This document shows positions 1 through 11,645 of a DNA stretch of 64,000 nt, one piece after another. How positions within the stretch are numbered: position 1 is the first letter of the stretch; each line of letters begins with the position of its first letter. The DNA comes from Lantana camara (lineage: Eukaryota; Streptophyta; Magnoliopsida; Lamiales; Verbenaceae), in contig CM074863.1 in the NCBI GenBank assembly GCA_037501455.1, forward strand, positions 8,118,001 through 8,182,000, given 5' to 3'. The translations under genes were made by a program, and so were the position numbers. Under the pieces are notes generated by a model. It had not been told where the DNA came from and did no database searches. It worked only from the letters and a program-made list of their open reading frames with translations.

Positions 1-129
1 ATCACTTCTCAAAGGGTAAATATCTAATCAAGAACTTTAATTCGTCTTACTGTTAAGTCCTTATCTACAAGTTCTTAATTATGACAATCTATGATACATG
101 TTGTGTTTTTGTAGCCTTCAAAATTGCAG

Positions 130-642
130 ATACTCAGTCCTGGTTGGAAGATGATTGTCGGCATAAATGGAAGGGATTTAGGAAGATGGATTTTACGAGT
201 ATTACGAATACAGAGAACACATAAGTATGTGAGCATATTAAATAATAATTTTGTGTGCAAATAATTTTTGAGTCTATACAAACTATATATTCTAATTGCT
301 TTCTTTATCAGTGAATACACATGGAGTGATAGTGATGCAGACATTGATGTGGTATAATCTAATGAAACATGTATGTATTACCATGTATATATATATATGT
401 GTGTGTGTATATATCTTCTAACTTAACTTATTCAATTGTAGTATTTCAAGTACCGTTATCGAAAGTGGTGCATGGATGTCAAGGAATACAAATGTGCTTG
501 CAGAGCTATTACAGAGTAATAACATTAACTTGGTGTTAATACTTAATACCTTTATGAATTTTTAGAGTTCCAGTACTTATATATTTCTTTTTTATCTCGA
601 AAATGCAGGTATATGGCTGGAGTTAGTTGTAGTAATTTATAA
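130..642 (+). CDS. 3' end of an unrecognised spliced gene (four exons, partial)
   Basis: Four short exons can be chained with one open frame: 130-224, 312-351, 442-515 and 609-642, ending in TAA. Each junction has an AG acceptor and GT donor, and the phases fit (2, 0, 2), which is hard to get by chance across three introns. The last two exons encode a basic, Cys-containing stretch that includes YKCACRAITEYMAGVSC. I do not recognise the family. Exons upstream would lie outside the window. It may be a host gene end, or a gene fragment carried by the Helitron-like element whose 3' end is at 1014. The exon chain is seen in the sequence; function is unknown. Confidence 0.35.
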
Positions 643-979
643 TCATTTGATCAGATCGGTTTGTCTACATTTTGTAATGCAACATTATTGGAGTACAATA
701 TTAGATTTATAGTTTTTTTTTTTCAGTATGAAATACATTATCCTATTTATTCTTTGTAATTGTTTATGGATAAATTTTTAAAAAAAAAATTTTCTATTTT
801 TTTAAGTATATTAGATGATTTCGTTAAAAGATTTTATATTAATTTAATAATATAAAATATTTTAGGAAATATTTTTTTTAAAAAAAACTATTATTTATTG
901 CATGTCGCATAGAAAATAAACTACAAATCATATATATATAGAATAGTTTATTTATTTATTTATTATTATTTTTTTTTTA
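643..979. other. AT-rich non-coding stretch
   Basis: Very AT-rich sequence with poly-T and poly-A runs between the four-exon gene tail and the Helitron-like end. It is probably 3' UTR plus transposon interior. No coding signal is seen. Confidence 0.4.
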
Positions 980-1014
980 CGTTGCACACGCAACGAGTGT
1001 GCCCCGGTCGCTAG
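980..1014 (+). mobile_element. Helitron-like 3' terminus (hairpin plus CTAG)
   Basis: A 6 bp stem with a 4 nt loop (CGTTGC-ACAC-GCAACG, 980-995) is followed 15 nt later by CTAG at 1011-1014 and then T. Helitrons end in CTRR, preceded by a short hairpin, and insert 5' of a T. All three features are present. The 5' TC end is not identified and could be upstream of the window. No Rep/helicase coding is visible, so this would be a non-autonomous copy. Confidence 0.5.
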
Positions 1015-1340
1015 TACAATAAAATTAAACAGAGTCCATTGTTAAGCTGATATTGCCCAAGCCCCTCCAAAACTGAAATTGTACAAAGAAGAAAACAAAT
1101 ATTATTCAAAGAACGAAAGCGTAATATAAAGACTCTTGCGTGGTTTTAATGAAATTTAAGAGAAAAACAAAAGACGAAACGAAAGTTGGGCAAATTTCTG
1201 GAATTGCCAAGGAATATGCCGCACACTGCAAGCCCCATGGAAGATTCCGTATTTCAAATTCGCATATTTTTTCCCAATCAAATGGGCCAATTAAAATTCC
1301 CTCCTCCCACATCCATTGCCGCAGCGCTCCTATTCTGCAG

Positions 1341-1572
1341 GTATCAGCTTTTGCTTAATTCTTTTAATGGTGAAATTCTGGTAAAATTCTCGAAGTTTAC
1401 GGCATAAGCCCATTGTGGGGTTTGTTGCTCTATTGCATAAATTAAATGGGTTCATATATGTTGATGAAATTGGTAGAATTATGAAACTGTTTAGGAAAGT
1501 GATAATTCCATTGCTACATGTTTTGTATTGCTTGTGTTGATGAAGCTCTTTCCTCACTTGAACTTATTGCAG
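1341..1572 (+). other. Probable 5' UTR intron of the CREST-like gene
   Basis: A donor CAG|GTATCA at 1341 and an acceptor TTGCAG ending at 1572 bracket this segment. An in-frame TAA at 1633 separates it from the start codon at 1672, so any intron here lies in the untranslated leader. This is inferred from splice-site shape only. Confidence 0.35.
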
Positions 1573-1671
1573 CCACTCAGAAATTGCTACATCAACGCTT
1601 CCCCTGGGGGAGTCCTTTATGTCTGTTTTCAGTAATCATTCCAATTCAATTGGTTTAACTGCAAACAACAC

Positions 1672-3033
1672 ATGACTCCTGAGAGTGCCTTGAAGCCTAG
1701 TAATGCCCTAACTGGACTGCATGGTCTGCATTTGGTTTCTACTCACTCGCTGGTCTCATTTCAAGAGATAAAACAGCATGTCGATTTCAACGAGCCTGCT
1801 CGTGGAACTGCCGATTTTGGGAGCAACCAACAGCGAGTAGTGCAGTGAGTGAAGAGATTTCATGTTGCCTAACATTTTAATCTGTAGTTAAGTATGTTAT
1901 TAAGTTGTGGTTATCTTATTAATCAGGAGAGTTTGGCATCAAAGACCTGCTTGTTTGAGGCCCATTCACTGTAAGCACAATGGTATACATTTCCAGAAAC
2001 AAAATCAGTTCTTGTCTTGATAAAGTATCTGTCTTTGATTATTTTTACTTTTTCTGTTGTTGATTAACTTTTTGTTCCTCTCAGGTGATAAAAACTTTGC
2101 TGAGACAGTTGCTAATGTGCTAACTTCAATTCCTTTTATTGCCATTGGACTCCAGACCCCAAGGTTGATGATCATATATTGACTAATATCTGCATTATAA
2201 GTGAAAAACTTGTTCTGTTTTGAACCTTTATTGAGTCTTGATTTGTTTCTGATGCAGGAAAAATCTTAATTGTAAAATTTATGCAAATTCATTGATCGGA
2301 GTAGGCGTTGCATCTAGTGTTTATCATGCTTCAAGAGGGAAATTGAAGAAATATCTCAGATGGGCTGACTACACCATGATAGCCACAGCTACAGTTGTGA
2401 GTCGAATACTTTAGTCTGTTCAAAATGTGTTGAATATGGTCTTTTAATTTTTCGAAGTGGCAATTGGCAATAACCTTTATTTTAGCTTCATGTTAGTGAA
2501 ACTGAGCTGTTTCCCAGCAAATATGCATTAGTGACTCTGTTTTCATTTCTTTGCCTTTATGATTTGTTCAGAATATGGAATCTTTTTATCTTTGTTGACT
2601 CACTTTTGATAACTAATTCTTGTGCAGTGCATGTCGAGAGCACTTAGGAAGGAGAATCCAAAGCTGCTGATGGCAGCATCAGCTTTCTTTCTACCAATAC
2701 AGCCTCTAATGGTTTCAGCTGTCCACACAGGAATGATGGAGGTAACAATAATTACATCAATTCATTCATTTACCAATCGAAACTCCAAAATTAACGAAAA
2801 CGAGTTTCTCACACGAATTTGTCTTGTAATAATCCAATCAGGTGGCATTCGCAAAAAGAGCATATGAAGATCCAGATTTGAGGAAGGCCCATAATGTGCA
2901 TAAGATGTCTTCATTGTTAGGTGGTGCACTTTTTGTCGCTGATGATCTTCTCCCTCAAACCCCATTCCTACATGCTGGATGGCACCTTGCTGCTGCTATA
3001 GGAGTTGGCACTTTAAACAAGCTATTGGAGTAG
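1672..3033 (+). CDS. CREST-superfamily multi-pass membrane protein, putative metal-dependent hydrolase
   Basis: Six exons (1672-1844, 1927-1970, 2085-2163, 2258-2396, 2628-2741, 2842-3033) give 246 residues in one frame; an in-frame TAA at 1633 supports the start. The protein has several hydrophobic segments. It carries the residue pattern of the CREST superfamily (alkaline ceramidases, PAQR receptors, Per1/PGAP3, TMEM8): Ser118-x3-His122, Asp136 in the following WADYTM segment, and His227-x3-His231 near the C-terminus. In that superfamily these residues form a metal site. The wording of the conserved blocks (VWHQRPACLRPIH, HNVHKMSSLLGG) matches an uncharacterised plant-conserved protein family. 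Substrate and membrane location are unknown. The neighbouring genes give no functional clue. Confidence 0.8.
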
Positions 3034-4382
3034 TCTGTAACTTCAAAAATTCACTCAATTTGTCGAAAATACCTACATTTTCCTGCCTGAGAGATCTTAA
3101 ATTATGTTGCCATTGCCTGCAAATAATAACTTAAAGCGTAAAATGGCTTGTGCTTTTCAATACTGCGCCTGTAGCTTCGAGTGAAAAAAGCAGCGCATTT
3201 ATGTCATTGCAGTACAGTTAGATGCACTGTGGTTGAAGTTCATCAATCAAATCAGAGTGCGTTATGATGAACATATAATTCCACTGGCTTATGATAAAGA
3301 CATTTTGGGGATCCCTTTTCTTTGCTACTGTGTGTGTTGTTATTCTTCAATTACTTGGCATTGTCGTTTCAATACTTGTCCAGCCTTTAACAGTTGACAT
3401 TGAAGGGATGGATAGCTTTGATTATAGAGTACGTAGAAGGGAAGGGGAAGGTGTGGTTAATTATTATATGAGCATGCTTCAATGCGATAATGACCAATGC
3501 ATGTAACCCAAGGAAAATTCTATCTTAAATTTGGTTCGGCTGAACTCAATCAATAATATATTTAGACAAGTGTATTATACTTATTATTTGAATTATCTTT
3601 TTTTTTTTCTTTCCTGAACTTAATTACACAAATTACATGATAAATATAAAATACTCTTTCTTCATTACGCTGATCTAAATGAATTAGGTTCAAACTAAAA
3701 TTACTACTGCATGAAGTAATCCGTGCATGTGATTTGACAATAATAGCATGTGTGAAAGCAGCAGGGACCTTTATTTATTTTTCTTTGACATAATGAAACT
3801 CAATAAGTTGATAATATTCATATCCTGAATCTTATATCTTGCTGGTGGAAATAAGATTTTTCAGCAATAATGGGTTGAAAGAGAAGACTTAAAGGAAGGG
3901 TGTTGCGACTTGCGAATAATGAGATATGTAAGGTTGAAGTTCACAATAATGTTACAGTAGGAGTTACAACATTAGAATTTAATAAAGGGAGGCGAGAATA
4001 AAGTTTAAAATAAATGAGGAACAATGCAATTTAATTTGAGGCTACTATACATATAATTACTTCAATTATGTGCGACACAAATTAGAGAGAGATAAAAAAT
4101 TAAAGGCCATAAATGATTCTTGGCAGGTCAACAAAATATGAGAGAGGTTTAGTTGAGGCATTAATCAAATCCGTGAGAGAGAGAGAGAGAGAGAGATTTG
4201 TATGAGAAGCAAGACATTGAAGAGGGCATGAGAGTTGAGACAGTTCTCATAATAGCATCATCATTGTAACGTCGCTATAATGTATCAACCTCCCAAGAAT
4301 CTCCCAGAATTCCACGCACGCCTCCCTTCTTATACATTCAATTTAATTTTGCCCACTTTCTGCGTGCAGCCTGAATTAAACT
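3034..4382 (+). other. 3' UTR and intergenic region with a small unexplained ORF
   Basis: This stretch holds the 3' UTR of the CREST-like gene, AT-rich spacer and a GA microsatellite (4175-4196). One ORF at 3291-3506 (71 codons) encodes a single hydrophobic helix followed by an acidic/basic tail ending CDNDQCM. It loosely resembles the last membrane helix and tail of a tetraspanin, but I see no further exons, so I treat it as a possible gene fragment only. Confidence 0.3.
4175..4196. repeat. (GA)n microsatellite
   Basis: About eleven GA units upstream of the WOX1-like gene. Confidence 0.9.
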
Positions 4383-4392
4383 CTATATATAA
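4383..4392 (+). promoter_or_regulatory. TATA box candidate for the WOX1-like gene
   Basis: TATATATAA lies about 335 bp upstream of the start codon. The sequence between them is pyrimidine-rich, as in many plant 5' leaders. No initiation site can be proven from sequence. Confidence 0.4.
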
Positions 4393-4455
4393 CATGGTCA
4401 ACCTACTCCTAGCTACCACCGTCTTTCTCATACTTTCTCCTAAAACCAAAACAAT

Positions 4456-4475
4456 TCTCTCTCTCTCTCTCTCTC
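4456..4475. repeat. (CT)n microsatellite in the putative 5' UTR
   Basis: About ten CT units downstream of the TATA candidate and upstream of the WOX1-like start codon. Confidence 0.85.
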
Positions 4476-4651
4476 AAATCTCTCCTTTTCTTTCCTCGTC
4501 AAGTCTTTATCTCTGAATTTCCAAAACCCTCTTGTCTGCCTTTAATCTTCAGCCTCTAGCTACCGATAGACAATGCACTCTCAGGCATTTATCTATAATA
4601 CAAGTAGTACCATGCATATCTTTTAAATGTAAACACCATACATACATATCA

Positions 4652-4682
<31 letters not shown>
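4652..4682. repeat. (CT)n microsatellite in the putative 5' UTR
   Basis: About fifteen CT units with one interruption, ending about 40 bp before the start codon. Confidence 0.85.
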
Positions 4683-4724
4683 GAGATCCATCAGCGACCA
4701 GCTATAATATAACATTGTACTAAT

Positions 4725-6518
4725 ATGTGGATGTTGAAGAGTAATGATCATGGTCATGATCAGTTTAAGATGTCAATGGGTCATCCCGTATATGGTCGCA
4801 AGCTTCGTCCGCTGATGCCGAGGCCTAGTACTAGTTGCTGCACCACCCCATTTTCTACAATATCAGCTCCTTGTTCCTGCATTTGCAACCCTAATAGCCT
4901 TCCATGGAGTCATCATCAGCCTATAAGTACACACATCATCCTTTGATGTTTCACATTAATTTCCTCATTTGATTTAATATAATGTGTCCTCTGATAATTG
5001 GTTTTCTATATATAAATCGCAGGTGCTGTGCTTGGCAGCTACCATGGAGTGAAAAGGGAGATGATGGGGAGGGTGCCATTGGTGACCACAAGATGGAACC
5101 CTACCCCGGAGCAATTGCATGCTCTTGAAGACATGTACAGACGTGGAATCACAACGCCTTCTGCTGAACAAATCCAGCAAATTGCAGCAAAACTCCGAAG
5201 GTTCGGCAAAATTGAAGGGAAGAATGTCTTTTACTGGTTTCAGAACCACAAAGCTAGGGAAAGGCAGAAGAAACGACGTCAGCTTGAGTCACTAGCTGGA
5301 AAAGAACGAGTTTCAGCACTTGCAACAGATAAGCAAACTGGTAAATATAATTGTGTGTGTATGAGGATGTTATGATAGCAATTCATACTGTTTTTTGGTG
5401 TAAATGTAACAAAATATTAATGATATATTTACACCGCTAAGTAACCTACATCTACATATATGCTCGAGTAATAAAGAAAACTTGCTATATGTTTTTTGCT
5501 ATCTTCTTGGCCCGAACTTATATATATCTTAACACAGGAATTAAGACAGCATAATACAATAATCATATCCTTAATTAAGTTTAACACTTTGATTATTAAA
5601 TTTCATAAAGAAAAGGTGTATTTTTGTGTTCATCATTTTCTTGGGATACTTTTTCACTATATATATAACATAATGTTAAGGAAACCATGGCTTTTGTTTT
5701 GCAGGATTGAGCAGGAGATCACACTTTGAATTTGATCACCAGAGCAAATTACCTACACCTTCAGACAGCAACACACTTTCAGAGGTACATTAATTAATAT
5801 GTAGTTAAAAGATATTATATATATGCTTATTACTTGGTCTTTTCTCGCACGAAACTCAACATTCTGGCTTGATCACTCACAAGACATAGCCAGGGGCAAA
5901 ATAATGGGCTAATAATAAGACATGAAGGTCAAAGAATTTAATGCAAATAGACAAAACGAAGAACGAAAAAGCTTTGTATGATGGAAAAAAGAATGAAGCT
6001 AAAAGACTGCATCTACTATACTTTCTGTTGGAGCTGTTGCTATGAAAAAAGTTGGAATTTTCTCGGGCAAAGTGCGGAAAAATCACTCAGCTTTTCATTA
6101 ATTGTAAAATTTTCAGGATTCTGAATCGATGCATGGAGCAGTGATTGCAGAATGCAAAGCAGGCGAGTGGACACAATTGAAGCAGAAGATTATAACAGCG
6201 ACGAAGGAAGACTGCTGGAAATTGGACTTATCTCCATGGTTGTCTCCCAACAACTCTGTAAACAACATCACTGCACAGAAAATCTCAGGCCAAGAAATTG
6301 CAGAGCCCTTCGCTGCAGTGAACCCCAACACATTATTATTGTCCCCGAAGAATGACAACATTAATCTCGATAGTGGGATGAAACAAAATCACACTCTTCA
6401 GCTGTTTCCAATTGGGAGCAGTGATTTCAGCACAGAGGGGGCGGCCCCCCAGGTTCCATGCATGGGAACAAGATTTAGACCTAATGAGTTCATTGAGTTT
6501 CTTCCAACAAAAAATTGA
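4725..6518 (+). CDS. WOX1: WUSCHEL-related homeobox transcription factor, WOX1/STENOFOLIA type
   Basis: Four exons (4725-4926, 5023-5340, 5705-5784, 6117-6518) encode 333 residues. The N-terminus MWMLK plus [11 protein letters not shown] is characteristic of the WOX1/MAEWEST/STENOFOLIA/LAM1 clade. A WUS-type homeodomain spans about residues 90-154, with the recognition-helix core [17 protein letters not shown] canonical WUS box TLQLFPI is at 293-299, and the C-terminal FIEFLPTKN (325-333) resembles the second repressive motif of WOX1 proteins. Known members are nuclear transcription factors, mainly repressors, that drive leaf-blade and petal outgrowth at the adaxial-abaxial boundary. The gene looks intact. 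Clade assignment is strong; orthology to one named gene is inferred. Confidence 0.93.
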
Positions 6519-7245
6519 GCTTTATTACTACCTAAGACCTACTACCCAACAGGATGAACATGTAAAATTCTAATTCTAGTTATGTTGACATTGCTTGTAT
6601 TGATTTCCGAGGGTGTTAATATTGGTTTAATGGCTTAATGGCTTGGTGTGCTTTCTTTAACCCAAGTGTAACCATGGTTAAACTAACTATAACCACAAGA
6701 GTAATGGAAATGCTGCAAGAATGGTTATCGCTGTAGGAGCGATTACAATTTACATGACTGAACAAACCGTATGAGTACAGAGAGGATAAAAGCAATGACA
6801 AGTCTGCGCCATGGCTTCTTTACACCAAATCTATTATCTCTCTCTTTATGGTCTTACTGAATCATGCAACCTATTAGCATTCATGTCTGCTGCATGCATC
6901 TTGATTAATCTCTTGTACTCTAGTTATTAAATTTGCTGGTTTTCACAATCATGATATAAAAGGCTCAAGCTTCTGTCGTTAGCTGATACAATTGACAAGG
7001 TTAACAATGTCAAACCACTCGCACCTCTAACGAAGTATTTCACCTATAATATCAGCTTTCAGAGGTTCCAACGAGCTAAGTATGCAACTCTTCTACTTCA
7101 TAGTGCATTGTCGCGAGTGAACTTAATCTAAAACATCATCAATCAGTTACACTTGAAAATCGGATGTGATCTCAAAAACAAAAGGCCGAACCCAAATACT
7201 CCCACATTCAGGATTGAAGATCACTGAATCGAGATTCTTGATTTA
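6519..7245. other. Convergent 3' flanks of WOX1-like and CPN10 genes
   Basis: AT-rich sequence holding the 3' UTRs of two genes that point toward each other. No RNA gene or further coding is seen. Confidence 0.4.
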
Positions 7246-7728
7246 TCAATCGTGCAGTATCCCCAAGATATCCTCATCCCTATACAAGTGGTACCTGCAT
7301 TGCAATCCAATATATGTGTACATATCAGTTAATCCACCTGAAATGAGAAAATGACAAAAAGAAAAAAATTCAATCTTGGGAAATAAAAACTTACTCTTTC
7401 TCCCCCAATTTGACTTGTGTTCCGCCGTATTCCGGCAAAAGAACAGTTTCGCCTTCTTTCACGGCAACCGGGATGTGATTCCCTGCTTTGTCGCGCAGCC
7501 CCGGTCCAACTGCAACCACTTTAGCAGAATTCAACTGAAGACAAAACCCACAACATGAATCATCATTTCGGACAAAACAAATCAAAAACAACAAACCCAT
7601 AAAGCACAAAGGAAAATCAATACCTTGGATGATTTTTCTGGGAGGAGAATACCGGCTGTGGTCTTGGAAGGGGCCACAATTTTCTCCACCAGAACTCTGT
7701 TGAGAGTTGGGATCAAGCGTTTAGCCAT
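7246..7728 (-). CDS. CPN10: 10 kDa chaperonin, mitochondrial type (GroES homologue)
   Basis: Three minus-strand exons (7728-7624, 7534-7395, 7294-7246) encode 97 residues, the normal length of a single-domain Cpn10. The protein starts MAKRLIPTLNRVLVEK, carries the mobile loop around SKTTAGILLPEKS, the GxGxRDK block, and LLPEYGGTQVKLG, and ends DEDILGILHD. Cpn10 forms a heptameric lid that works with Cpn60 in ATP-dependent folding. The single-domain form without a long plastid transit peptide matches plant mitochondrial Cpn10, whose uncleaved N-terminus serves in targeting. All catalytically relevant contacts appear intact. Confidence 0.95.
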
Positions 7729-7884
7729 TCTTGGAACTAAATTGACCGGATTCAACTTGCAGCTGCCACAATTTCTATCGAAATACAGCTAATTCGTCGG
7801 TTGCAATAATATAAATAGAAATAGGGAGTTCCAAATTCGAATCAAGATTGAAGTAGAAGGTTCTAGGCTTCAGTCCTTCGGGGA

Positions 7885-7917
7885 TTTAGGGTTTTATAAG
7901 GGTTTTGGTATTGGGCC
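7885..7917 (-). promoter_or_regulatory. telo-box and site II promoter elements of CPN10
   Basis: On the minus strand, about 160-190 bp upstream of the CPN10 ATG, an AAACCCTAAA telo-box (7885-7894) lies close to a GGCCCA site II element (7912-7917). This pair is typical of plant promoters for ribosomal, mitochondrial and cell-growth genes bound by Telobox factors and TCPs, which fits a mitochondrial chaperonin. Function is inferred from motif identity. Confidence 0.5.
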
Positions 7918-8063
7918 ATAAAGATTTGGTCTTGGCCAGTTTAGAGTGTTGTTCGCTTCCATTGTTTAAGTGCTTCGGCCTTCATGACTGATAATTAATT
8001 TCATCATATATAGCCCAATATTGACACCACAGACCCAAACTTATGGGCTCGTATATGACCCAC

Positions 8064-8656
8064 TAGGGCTGTCAACGGGTCGGATTCGGACCGAATCAGG
8101 AGATTCCGGATCCGAATCCGATAAGAGAATGCGAATATCGGATTCGGATTCATTGTTTTTGAATCCATGTATAATCGGGTCGGCTCGGACCCGATTAGTA
8201 ATAAAATTTATTTTTTTAAATAACAAATTTGATATAAAAAATAAATATAATTACATAATATTTAATAAATAATTATTATTTAATGAATTATTTGATAGTT
8301 TTGTTTATATTTATTTAAAATAAATTAATTTAAACTTATTAATAAAAGAAAATATATACTTTTAGAGCAAAAAATTTAAATTTTATTATTGTTTAAAATG
8401 ATAAATATGTGAAAATTTTAATTTTAATCATTTTACTTAATATTATGTATTAGTAAATAATTTATTTAATTAAATATTATATATAATATCGGATTCGGAT
8501 TCTTAACGGATCGGATTCCTTAAATCCATATTCGCTCCATTTATTTCGGATAACGAATATTTATAATCGGATATAATCCATCGAATATTTTTATCGGACG
8601 AATATGCTAAAATTCGGATCGGATTCGGATTAAAATTCATCCCAGTAACAGCCCTA
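8064..8656. mobile_element. hAT-like MITE with 8 bp target duplication
   Basis: A 593 bp element with terminal repeats starting TAGGGCTGT, flanked by an exact 8 bp duplication TGACCCAC (8056-8063 and 8657-8664). Both ends are rich in inverted copies of GGATTCGGAT and CGAATCC motifs around an AT-rich core with no coding capacity. The 8 bp duplication and TAGGG-type ends point to the hAT superfamily. Confidence 0.85.
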
Positions 8657-8664
8657 TGACCCAC

Positions 8665-10014
8665 GATAGAGGGCAGACTTTTATCCTTCGTAGACTGTAG
8701 TACATAATGGGAATAATCTTTGAAAAAAAAATTATTTAATAAAATGTAACAGGTATTAGAAAGTCTATTTGTTACACTAAATAATTCTACTTTGTTGATC
8801 TAAATAACATAATGCCCGTAAACATCAAGATATGTCCTCCCAGAGTTGTTTGGATCACAAAGAGAGTCGTGTTTAATCCCATCATCTTTTTGTAAAACAT
8901 TGTAGGACCAATTTCCGCTTTTAGCTCAAAGCCTAGCTGACAATCAAAGTAAAATCCAAATGAAAAAAGCTTTTGAACTTCTGCCTTTGGACCATACGTA
9001 CCAAGAATTATGCAATAAGAGTGTCGCACATAAAAACAGTATTTTTTTTTCTGAACTACTCTACAGATTGGCCAATTGTAGTAGGCCCGCATATCAATAA
9101 TCGAAGATTGCGTACGACAGTGAGGGCAATGAATTGAATCCAATACTAATAATTTTTCAGAATTGTTGAGAAATGAACGGAAAAGTTAACACTTGTTTCA
9201 AACCGGGCACAAGCTCAAGCATATATAAGGAACCAATTAATCAGCTATGAAAAAGTGCAAATCATAAGGTTCCAACAGATGTACATTAATTGGTGAAAAA
9301 TCTGATCCCTTGTGACCTGCTCACAAAGATTGGTCCAAAATTCTAATCAGTTCAAAAGATATGATGATAAAAAAAGAAATAAATTTGAAACAAAACACAT
9401 ACTGATTACTGACCCATTGCAAACCAGAGGCCTGCCTTAGTTAGGTAAAAAGATAAAATATCTATGAATATCAAATTAAAACCTAGGCTTGCACACTTTT
9501 TACCAACCCACTTAGACTCACAAATATCAAATATGTCAATTGTCAAGGCCTTTACAATGGTTGGGATTTGAAGAGTTAGGACTTGATTTGCCTTTTCTTT
9601 TATTGTTAATTTGTTAGGTAAAAATGGTGACTGAGCAAGTGGGAAAAGGCTGTATGTTGTGAATTAATTCGATCCAACACATATGAATTATGATATTATA
9701 TATCTTGCATTCTCTAAGCCAATTCTTTTCATCACACTTCCTGTATAAAGTTGGAACAAAATATAGTTAGTACTAGCTCCTGGTTACCTACCTAACAATT
9801 AGGCCAATCTTCCAAGATTCACAAATAAGTCAGCAAACTGAGTTGGTTCAATCTCCTACAAAACATGGCCGACACAATATATATGCATATGAATATTCAT
9901 GTGATAGAGAGAAGAGATGTCAATTTTAATTAGTACGCCTGCATGGACCTTCACTTATGACTCCAGAATGTACAAATAGTTAAGATTTAAGAACGTATTG
10001 TCAATAACAAGATG
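8665..10014. other. Non-coding intergenic region
   Basis: AT-rich spacer. An open frame of 118 codons on the minus strand at 8787-9143 has no recognisable domain and no exon context, so I do not call it. Nothing else is seen until the tRNA. Confidence 0.4.
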
Positions 10015-10096
10015 GTGGTCGTGCCGGAGTGGTTATCGGGCATGACTAGAAATCATGTGGGCTCTGCCCGCGCAGGTTCGAATCCTGCCGACCACG
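10015..10096 (+). tRNA. tRNA-Ser (anticodon AGA)
   Basis: The acceptor arm GTGGTCG (10015-10021) pairs with CGACCAC (10089-10095), with discriminator G at 10096. The anticodon arm CATGA-CTAGAAA-TCATG places AGA at 10048-10050. A long variable arm (GGGC...GCCC) and the T-arm GGTTCGAATCC complete an 82 nt class II tRNA with no intron. It reads serine UCU (and UCC/UCA by A34-to-I editing). The match to nuclear plant tRNA-Ser is strong. Confidence 0.97.
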
Positions 10097-10097
10097 C

Positions 10098-10110
10098 TTT
10101 TTTTTTTTTT
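10098..10110 (+). terminator. RNA polymerase III poly-T terminator of tRNA-Ser
   Basis: A run of 13 T residues begins two bases after the discriminator, which is a strong Pol III stop. Confidence 0.9.
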
Positions 10111-11645
10111 GGTTCCTTTCTTTTTAACTATTCTGAATCTTATACTACATTTGATTGAAATAAAGGAGAGAGAATGGTGTGAAGAGCAAAGAGAAGTTGA
10201 AGAGTCGATTCACTATCATGGTTCCATTATTTGGCCCCAGAAGGAAAAGGAGGATGAGTGGCTCAAGTTCCTCACTAAAAAGGGAATTCTGAGGATATCT
10301 TGTGCAGGTCTTCATCATTGTTGATCCTAATTTAGAATCTCCTCCACTTTTTCCTACTTTCTCTTACATCGGATTCCTCATTCCTTATCTTCAATCAATC
10401 GACTTACCTTACCTTCACACTTTAATTTTCTTTTACTCATCTAACTATATATTTCTAAAGTTTCCTAATCCTATTCATCCTTAAAAGAAATTAAAAATCG
10501 ATGGAGAAAGATCACTACCACTCACTACCCTCGCAAAAAGATAAAGCTTTATTTATTTCTTAACTAATTTATGATAAATGAGGGTTCACTACTATAGTTT
10601 TCATTTCATGCATCTAATGCCAACAAATTACTTTAAGTTCTGTCTACAAATTAAAGTTGTGGTGCTCAGGGACAATTTAGGTAATAACTAATAACAAAAG
10701 TAGGCACTCAAAATTTACTGGAATCTTGATACATCTATATGTAATTCTACCCTACCGCCTCTACGGAACATTAAAGAGACATATTAAACACACATCTCAA
10801 AATGTGCTACTTATCTCAAATGTGAATGAAATGAAATTGTGAGGAACCAACACAAATCTCTAAGTTTTTCCTTATTGTCCCATATGGTTGATTAAAAAAT
10901 ATTGTTGTAATACAACTTGTGACCTACCACTTGACATGACTCACTCTACCCGTGAGTACTAGCCGGAGCATGTCAAAACAAATTCTGTTCAGTTACATGG
11001 GAATATTAATCGGTTAAGCATGTGAACTAATTATTAGTTTAATTCCACAAATTACCAAACTCATGATATAAATTGGACTATTGGAGGAAAATTAAGTAGT
11101 ATAATTTGTTCATATTAGGCAAGATATTATTGATATGGGTAATGACAGCTGATTTAATTTATGATTGAATGAGCTGAAGATATATAGAGAGTAGCGCCAA
11201 ATTCCAGAGAAATGTTGGAAGAAGTGTACAAAGTAGTAAGAGATCATTTAAGGCCATGGCCATGTGGTACTGTAGTTTGCAGACAAGTAAGTGTATTACC
11301 ATACCAACGTTTGATCTCATCTAGATCATGTATAGGCCAAGGCAACCTCAGCAATTTCAATCAGCCAAGATAAAGATTGATGATGCAAATCATCTTATGA
11401 AAGGGGAAATTCATTCAATTCCAATTCTTTGTATATATACACAATCGACAAAATTTAATACGAATATGGAATCTCTACTAATGAAATCTTTGTTTAAACT
11501 AGTACAACGTTAAATTTAATCAAAAGTATGATGGCCAAGAAAAGAAAGTTGTAACAACTATGCCTGAATTTCATAAGCAGCTTGGATCAGCAGACCATCA
11601 TAAAAAGAAAGGAATTAACAAAAAAGGGGAGGAAAGATATACGGG
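10111..11645. other. Non-coding intergenic region
   Basis: AT-rich spacer without recognisable genes; the few open frames are short and compositionally random. Confidence 0.4.

Noticed and set aside
3291..3506. 71-codon open frame with one membrane helix, possibly tetraspanin-like
   Set aside because: Only a single helix and tail; no supporting exons or conserved Cys motifs, so not called as a gene.
8787..9143. 118-codon open frame on the minus strand with a few Cys/His residues
   Set aside because: No recognisable domain, no splice context and random-looking composition in AT-rich DNA.
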